Of a stretch of 64,000 nt of DNA, positions 56,711 through 64,000 are shown in pieces. Location: NCBI GenBank assembly GCA_003254925.1, contig QANZ01005615.1, forward strand, positions 1 through 64,000, given 5' to 3'. The notes beneath the pieces were generated by a model that saw nothing but the letters and a program-made list of their open reading frames with translations, did not search any database and had not been told where the DNA came from. Each line of letters starts with the position of its first letter. The first letter of the stretch is position 1. Position numbers and translations under genes: made by a program. Origin of the DNA: Chamaecrista fasciculata (Eukaryota; Streptophyta; Magnoliopsida; Fabales; Fabaceae).

Positions 56711-59312
56711 CTAGTATTTTCTTGCATAGTCATTGAGATCTCCAAAGGTGACATCTTGTGTAATGCACGAGGTATTAAGTGCAGGAATGGTGTATGTTCC
56801 ATCTAATAAGCCCTTGGTAATCCATCGATATGCAGCCTCGGTCAAATGCAAACCATCCCAGCTAACCAATTGTGAAGGATCATCACAAGAAATCGCTCCT
56901 GTATAGCTGCATAGTGCTGATGCATTGAAATTGTAAGGACCTCCACCTCCACAGCAAACTTTCAGAATATTTTTGCCAAATCCTATGGTAGCAGGAAGCA
57001 AATCATCAGTGTCATCCAGAAACTATGATATATATATATAACAAGTTAAGAGGAAAGGAGTACCGAATTGTTCTGGAGAACGATAAAGTCGAAGTGCAGC
57101 ATTGAATAAATCGGCATAAATGATTTTAGTATGAGGATACAACGCTTGAAGTCTATTAAGTTCAGTTTTAAGCAAATAATTGTGGTAATCAAAAAACATG
57201 TTTAACCATTTCAAGCAGCCAGCTTGGTCATACGCCTCTTTATCTGTGACCAAGTAATTTGTCAATAAGACTTGATTACATCCAAGTGGTAGACTTCCCG
57301 GAACCAAGAGCGTCACAGCCCCAATATCAATCAACTCCTGCATATATAGATAAACAGAACAATTAATAGTTTCTAGCAAATGACTTGAATCATTAGAGGT
57401 ACTAGAAAGAAAATATAGAAGAAGATTATAAATATGTGTATTAAGATTGTAATATGGTTGTGAATGATATATGAAATATTTCAGAAATTGTCTTCTCTCT
57501 TCTTCTCTCTACTCGTCTCTCTCTCTCTCCCTCTCAAGAATGGAGAACATCCTTCTTGATTCTATCTCCCTCCTTTCTTCATAGGTTCTATCAAAATGTG
57601 TCCTTGGATTCTTCAAATAAAATTTCAAGACTCACCATTAGAAGAAAGAAAACTAACAAAACTTGTTGTGGATCGTTATAAAAAGTCTTTTCTAAGAAGT
57701 AGAGAGAGTTCATTTTAGAGATGTGTTACATTCAAGTATTTTTATGAAAACTTTTTTCCTCTCCAAGAAACAAGCTTGGTTTTTTTATTGGCAGCTTCGC
57801 CAAATGCTTAAAGCATGACTGTTATTTGACCAAAGTCACATAATTAATTTATAACTGCTTTGATCCTTTGAAATTTGCAACAGAATTTTAAGTTGAGACT
57901 ATATATTTGAATAGCCCCTGCGTAAGAATAGATTCTTACACTGATCACTGAAGTGATTGCCGAGATTACTTGAGGTACATAAGTTCTAATCTCTTCCAAG
58001 CTTCTTGGTTGAGACAACAAGGGATAACCATAATCATTGCCTCCAATCTCTCCCACAACAAATAAGGAGTTGTGAAGAACAGTTTTGCAGCCTGCAAGAC
58101 TTAAATCTCATAAATAGGAACTAATTTCCTTACAATCAGTAAAAGAAGAGAACCAAAAAAAAAAATACTAATAAACAAACCTTTGCTGTCACTTGTAGAA
58201 AATGTAGTTACTGCCCCCTCTATGCACCTCTTTTATTTATAATGACTTGATTCTGATCTGATTTGGTTGAATTAGGACATAAACCCACATATTAAATGAA
58301 CCCCCTCTCAAAATTAGAGTTGTCAAAGTAAGTCAAGTTAACTCATCTGAATTCACTCATGTAAGTTGAAATTTTGGGTGAGTCAAAATTTTATTCACTC
58401 GACTTACTAAATAGGTGGGTTAAACACACTACTCAAAACCCAAAATTCACCAACCGTAGTAACTAGAAAGCTACTAGAACCAAACCCATTTCCCCTTTTT
58501 TTCATTTTTTGGCTTAATTCAGTCATCCCCCCAGGGTCTCTAATCAAACAAACATGTTTTTATATTCGAACCACATTACAAAGTCAATGGACAGAAATAT
58601 ATATAGTCTAGTTTACAGAAACTCCACATCTTGTTTTGTTCAGATATGTAGTCAGAGAAGGGGAGGGACTAGAAATATTTACTTGAGGGCGAATTGCAGA
58701 GAGAAGGCAAAAGTTGCTTGAACCAATCTAATTGAACCCTAATAGAATAATTAGCAGCTGCCTCGACAACAAAACCCTTCTCTTCAAAGAATGCGCCGTC
58801 CAACGCCGTGGCTCCGGCGACCGCAAAATTCGCCCCCTGATGTGCATCCCAATCCTTCACTTGCCCATTTTTTATGCCAAGATAGGGTTTCACAAACGGA
58901 AGACGCAGCGACTCAGCTGGTAAAAACCCAAAATCAACAACACTAAGAAACACAGAGATTGAAATTGAATGCAAAATTGATGAGGTGATGGGTTAAGTTT
59001 GGTACCGATGAAATCGAGGATCAAGCGGCCATCGGAGCATCGTCCGTTAGGGTGATGAAAATGGGTGGAGCCGTAGGGAGGACGGAAGCAATCAGGGCGT
59101 TGGTGTGTGGAAAGAAAATGCAAGTTTCCAGTATCAGTGAGGGAATCGCCGAAGCTGAAGATTGAAGTATAGCTGCATGATCCGAATATAGCCTTAGGGA
59201 AACTGAATGATAATACGGCAACAAAAAGTTGTACCAGTGACCACTGCTGAGAAGAAGACGAAGCAGAAGCAGAAGCAGAAGCAGAAGCAGAAGCAGCAGC
59301 AGCCATAGCCAT
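56711..59312 (-). CDS. GDSL esterase/lipase, secreted
   Basis: Five exons on the - strand, 59312-59006, 58916-58683, 58091-57940, 57337-57064 and 56982-56711, join in frame with GT-AG junctions to give 412 aa. After an unusual Ala-Ser run (residues 4-18) comes a hydrophobic stretch (25-45, LVQLFVAVLSFSF) that fits a signal peptide. Block I is FSFGDSLTDTG with nucleophile Ser57. Block III is GEIGGNDYGYP (Asn199). Block V is SWDGLHLTEAAYR with Asp365 and His368. CCGGGGPYNFN is the usual plant motif. These enzymes hydrolyse ester bonds of acyl lipids or acetylated compounds, often in the cell wall or apoplast; the substrate here is not known. The fifth exon boundary is supported by phase. The Ala-Ser run comes from a GCAGAA-type hexanucleotide repeat and may vary in length. 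Confidence 0.9.
58315..58480. mobile_element. hAT-like fragment in GDSL intron 2
   Basis: TTAGAGTTGTCAAAGTAAGTC followed by repeated GACTCACT/GAGTCA-type words resembles the TAGAGCCGTCAAA end of the element at 60866-61534. Only one end is visible. Confidence 0.4.
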
Positions 59313-59368
59313 CTATTCTCTACTGTTTCTCCCAACTTCATTATTGTGTATTATTGTATCTTAATTCT

Positions 59369-59739
59369 TAGGGTAAATTACACTTTGGTACCCTGTGGTT
59401 TGGCCCTATTTCACTTTGGTACCCTTTAGAGCTATTTTGTAATTTTAACCATAACAAATTTTGCAAAAATTACATATTGACCCCAAAAAATTTTCAAAAA
59501 ATTACAAATAGGTCCCTGGATACATATTATATAGGGACTAAAATGAAACATTTAAATTTTTTTTGGGGTTAATATGTAATTTTTGTAAAATTTATTATGG
59601 TTAAAATTACAAAATAGCTCCAAAGGGTACCAAAGTGTTAATGGAGAATACCACAGGGTACCAAAGTGTCAAGTTTCAAACCACAAGGTACCAAAATGAA
59701 ATAGGGTCAAACCACAAGATATCAAAGTATAATTTACCC
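59369..59739. mobile_element. foldback MITE with perfect 9-bp duplication, upstream of the GDSL gene
   Basis: It begins GGGTAAATTACACTTTGGTA and ends inverted in ATCAAAGTATAATTTACCC. It is flanked by TAATTCTTA on both sides (59360-59368 and 59740-59748). Same family as the nested copy at 24668-25093. It lies 56 bp upstream of the GDSL start codon, in its 5' UTR or core promoter. Confidence 0.88.
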
Positions 59740-59748
59740 TAATTCTTA

Positions 59749-60865
59749 ACAGGAGCGCGGATAAAACTGTTATAGTAAAAATTTTAGGGAGGAAAGAGTC
59801 ATAGAGTTAAAGTATTAATAAGTCGTCAAATATCAAAATTATGTTTAGTAAATTGATTAATTGATCTCAATTATTTAATATTTATCAAAAAAGTTATATT
59901 TTTTTAATAATGAGGTTTTATAATTTTGGTCAAAGCCAGGGTAAATTAGGTTTTATTGTTATATATGACAAATTATGCTTTTAATGAAATTAAAAATTGT
60001 GATAAATTTAACTTAAGTGATAAATATTGTTTTTAAAAAAGGCCAAAGTCCTATTTTGGTCCCCCAGTTATGCTCCTTGTTCCAAATAGGTCCCNCCATA
60101 TTTTACTTAATTCTTAATCTTCAAAAATACTTTAAAATAAACATATAATAAAAAAGCATTTAATACTTTCTTAACTAATATTCAGGCACTGATTAGTATT
60201 TAGTAAAGATCAAAATATTATTTTATAGGAAACTTTAATACCACAATTCAGTTATAACAAATGGGTTGCTCATTCCACAAATTTTCAATAACTTACAGTT
60301 ACATACAAATCCTATGCTATGACAGTTGAACCTTGAGTCCTTGAATCTCCATTTTCAAGTATTAATACAATATCTCCTATAACCAGGTCCTGTCAACAGA
60401 ACTTTACTTACTGAAAATAAAGTAGTATTTTATTTAAATAACTCAAAATATCGTCAGCCTAAGTTAATGGAGGAACTATTGATATAGTGAAGGTTTTTTT
60501 TTTTTTGACTGAATATAGTGAAGGTCACTTTTACCTTTCTTTTTTTTTTGGTCGGAACTTTTACCTTTCTCTTGGTCGAATACTGAAGGTGACTTTTCTT
60601 TTATGGATTAAGAAGTAAAGTTTGATATTTGGGCCCAAAAGAGTCGAAACCAAGTAGGCTCATTTTCTATTAGGCCCAGAATTAGAGTTCAACTTGATGT
60701 GGCCCAATAAGTTAATTCATGGGCCATAACACAAGTTTTTTCACAAAAAAGTTTTAGTGCATTATTTTTGGGAAAATATATAAAAGATTTATATAATTTT
60801 TTTCATTGCCTATCTTCTAAAGGAAGAAACAAATAGAGTTTAATTTTTATTATAAAACTTCCTAC
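59749..60865. other. intergenic; one MITE fragment
   Basis: At 60044-60105 a fragment (GGCCAAAGTCCTATTTTGGT...) matches the inner arm of the 46150-46809 element. It has no partner arm and includes N at 60095. The remainder shows nothing recognisable. Confidence 0.45.
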
Positions 60866-61534
60866 TAGAGCCGTCAAAACGAGCCAGGCCCGGTGGGCTG
60901 GCTCGTTTAACCCACCAAAATTGGCGAGTCGGGTTGCGAAAATCTGGCTCGCAAAAAATTTTAGCTCGAGTGGGTTGGCTCACTTAACTCACGGCTCGTG
61001 GTGGGCTAGCTCGAGTGAGCTGGTGAGTTAGTGAGTCAACCCACCTTTTTCTAAAAAAAAATAAAATTGGAAAATTAAAAATTATTACCCTAAAATATCT
61101 TCTAAGCTCTTTATTTCTTCTTTATTTTCACTTCAGATTTCATAATTCACTTTCGTCTTTGAGAGTTCTTTTCTCTTCGCAAGTCTCAACCCTAATTTCT
61201 TCACTCAACCGACCAACCCAATCTCAACGGCCGTTGTTCCACCGTCTGTCTAGAGAAAAAACGAGTGGTGGTGTTTGGTGTTATTATTTGTGAGTTGTTT
61301 TATTGATATTTTTAATTTAAAAAATGAAAAAAAAATAAAAAAAAATTGAAAAAAAAAATTAAAAGTTGGTGGGTTAGGACTTAGGTGAGCCAACCCGGCT
61401 CACCAACTTAGTAAACCGGGTTGACAAAACCTGGCTCGCCTGGGATCTCTGACTCACGTGAACCAGCTCGCGTGAGTCGTGGCTCGCCTCGAGCCTGCTC
61501 GAATGAGCCGGGTTGGCTCACTTTGACGGCTCTA
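60866..61534. mobile_element. non-autonomous hAT element, perfect 8-bp duplication
   Basis: The terminal inverted repeats are TAGAGCCGTCAAA and TTTGACGGCTCTA. The flanks CTTCCTAC (60858-60865 and 61535-61542) are identical 8-mers, the hAT signature. Subterminal regions are crowded with GGCTCGxx/GAGCC words in both orientations, likely transposase-binding sites. The centre (about 61100-61290) is non-repetitive. There is no transposase. Confidence 0.88.
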
Positions 61535-61542
61535 CTTCCTAC

Positions 61543-63754
61543 TCAAACAAATATTGATTTTTACTTAAAATCTAAAATGAATAAGTGGATGATAGTTTCT
61601 GTTCATAAAAAAACAAAAAGAGATTTTCAAGTATTGGGTAAAGAAATTAGGCTAATAGAATTTTTTTTGACAAGGACCAAGTGTGTGTTTCTCACTTCTT
61701 CAGATGCATATATTTAAGTAAAATATATATAATTAACTCTAGGTATTGAAACCCTTCTCTTTTCTTAAATAATGATAAAAGCAGGTATACTTTTTCTCTA
61801 ATTTTGGTGTTTTCAAGAATCAATAGGATATATCCCAAATCTTCTGAATTAGGAAAGAAACCCCAATATTTTCCCAATCCCAACAGATTTCACACAAAAC
61901 CATGCGTTCGGTTTTTTGAAATTATATAAAACTATCGTCTTGCATCGTCTGCTCCACCAATCTAGTCATCCATGATCCATTAATGCTTCTTTACATATAA
62001 GTTGATGTCGTTTAATAATTAATTAACTCATTGGACATGGCATGCATGACTTATATTACATTATATATATATACTCAATCAGTTATAGAGAAACTTAACA
62101 AATAAGCAGAAACGCAACGCACTTTATAGTGATGCAAACGACAAATTATATTAAAAAGAAAGAATTAATGCACGACCATGCATGTAATATGTAATGCCAA
62201 ATGATGGGATTTTTTTTTCTCCTAAGATTACTTTTCTTTATTTAAAAAATTCAAACAGTTATTAAATTTTGTAATTTCATGTAATAAAGCTATTTTTACT
62301 CTAACATTTTCACGTACAAGAAGTTCAAGATCGAGCATGCAAATTTACCGTGTTTGTACACATATAGATAGATGTAAATTGCTTTCAACAAACACTAAAA
62401 CGACATTCATCACCTTCTCCATTTTCCTCTTGACTAAAATACCATTATTGTAACAATTCACCAATAATAAGTTCTACCAAATTAAACTAACAAAAAATAA
62501 CAACAAATAAACCGAAACATATCAAAAGTTTATTTTTAACCAACACTATTTAGAGCTAAAATTAACTACTAAATCTAAGGAAAACAATTTTTTTTAAAAA
62601 AATCAAATATAGCAAAATATAAAAATTATACTACAACTAAATTTAATTTAGATAAAAAAAATTGAAGTTATCTACAAATATCGTTTCAAATAAAAAGGTG
62701 TTTTATATATTTTATTTAAGAAATGTTACACTAAAAATAATCTTTTATATATGTAAATATAAACATAAACCGGATTTAAAAGGAAAATCCAAATGATCGA
62801 CACGGCTGATAAGCGCTATTGCAGCTGACTTCATTTTCACTTGACAGATACATATATGGCAAATTTAATATGGTTTTCCAATATATAATTAATCAGATTG
62901 CAAAGCCCCTTCAAATTATAAATTAATATGCCTTTAATTAATTGATAACTCGGACACGTAAAGTAGGCTTGCTTTCTCAATTCATCATTCTCATATCACT
63001 ATTAATTATATTGATTTTGCTTTACATGTGTCGTCGTTTTTCTGCATGCAATCATCAGTTGTAAAGCTAGGAACTAAGATAATTGATTCCTGGCTGGCTA
63101 GGATATACATGAAAAATGACTATAGCTTTTCGATTTAATTAATTATATCGATTAAAAATGTATAGAATAAAGTCAAACTTTAAAAAATGTATAGAATAAA
63201 GTTTGAAGATATATATGGATGGAATACATAGTTGTATTTTTGTACATGCTGATGAGAAGACATATTGGAAAATGGCAAGTGCATGCGACGGCTGGTGGAG
63301 AAGGCGTGCATTAATGCATATATGTAGAATTTGAAAGGATAAATTAAAGGTGGACTTTTATGATTTGCTAATTAATTAATTAATTAATCCTGTTGGTGTG
63401 TCAACTTCTTTGTCATCTTCATAATATTGTGCTTATCCCAAACCTCGCCACTATGTATATAAGTCCAACTCCCACCTTTAACATCATTATGTATATTATG
63501 ACGTACATAAATTGTCTCAACAGCATGAATTATATATGATTTTCTTTTTATTTTATTGTTTTGCTAAGAGGATTTATAATTGATTTTTAATTAGTTAATG
63601 ATTCTAATTTACATTTTCAATGAAGATATGTTATGGTGCATGTGCTAATTAAAAGGCATGCAAATATTATTTTAAATTATTTAAAATAATAATTTGTTTA
63701 TTTATTGATTAAAAAGAAAAATAAAAAATTGTAAGAATTTATTTAATTNTAGTA
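61543..63754. other. intergenic, nothing recognised
   Basis: AT-rich DNA with ATTA runs (63370-63388) and one N at 63749. No gene, RNA or bounded element is supported. Confidence 0.45.
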
Positions 63755-64000
63755 ATTAACATAAAATTTTGTAACTAAAAAGACGCCACTAAATAGTTTT
63801 CGTGACAATATTGAAAATGTCGCCACCAATAATGTTTTTGTAAAATTATTTGAATAATTTAAAGTATTTAAGATTAAGTTTTAGTAGTCATTATTTTTTT
63901 GCTATCACTAAAAATAAACTTTTAGTGACAACTTTTTTTATCGCCACTAAAAATTGCCACAAAAAACATGTGAATACATGAAGGTTAAATTGATAGATAA
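63755..64000. mobile_element. CACTA-like subterminal repeats, cut by window end
   Basis: Short words CGCCACTAAAT, GTCGCCACCAA, CTATCACTAAAAA, TTTTAGTGACAAC and ATCGCCACTAAAAA recur in both orientations, as in the subterminal regions of CACTA (En/Spm) transposons. The terminus itself is not visible. Confidence 0.5.

Noticed and set aside
1-64000. CRISPR array, bacterial operon or phage-like system
   Set aside because: The tandem arrays have no regular repeat/spacer structure with unique spacers, and the window is plant nuclear DNA.

Overview
The window is AT-rich nuclear DNA from a eudicot plant. The evidence is multi-exon genes with GT-AG introns, a plant-type U2 snRNA gene with an upstream sequence element and TATA box, and plant families of genes and transposons. 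I cannot name the species from the sequence alone. Four protein-coding genes and one snRNA gene are supported. The rest is intergenic DNA rich in transposable elements.

Layout. 1-2.9 kb: repeats (a dispersed repeat, a MITE and a SINE-like copy). 2.9-13.1 kb: two tandem paralogues of a plant sialidase-like (BNR/Asp-box) protein on the + strand. The second has an N-terminal signal peptide and introns swollen by foldback elements; the first lacks both. 13.1-35.7 kb: no intact gene. It holds MITEs, a Helitron, a decayed hAT element, a solo LTR, a nested MITE pair, a LINE-type RNase H fragment and a SINE. 35.7-40.5 kb: a GC-rich non-autonomous LTR retrotransposon on the - strand, with LTRs that look identical, a primer-binding site and an interior made of minisatellites instead of gag-pol. 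40.5-52.5 kb: foldback elements, a second Helitron, a short LINE insertion with target-site duplication, and a truncated relative of the LTR element with an 86-bp tandem array. 52.5-52.8 kb: U2 snRNA on the - strand. 54.5-56.3 kb: a two-exon DAD1-like class II phospholipase A1 on the + strand. It converges on a five-exon GDSL esterase/lipase on the - strand (56.7-59.3 kb), which has a MITE about 56 bp upstream of its start codon. 59.4-64 kb: a hAT-type non-autonomous element with a perfect 8-bp duplication and a CACTA-like terminal region running off the end.

The genes do not form an operon-like system. The two sialidase-like genes are a local duplication, and the two lipases are unrelated families that happen to converge. 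The most informative structure is in the repeats. Several different-looking foldback families, built from lines such as GGTCCCAAA / GTCAATTTCGTCCCC, share 9-10-bp target duplications, so they can be grouped as probable Mutator-related MITEs. A solo LTR carries the same USE-TATA spacing as the real U2 promoter. The LTR element pair shows minisatellite growth inside a mobile element and at a polypurine-tract/LTR junction. I found no convincing wholly new gene system. Exon coordinates were worked out by hand from splice signals, reading phase and comparison of the paralogues.
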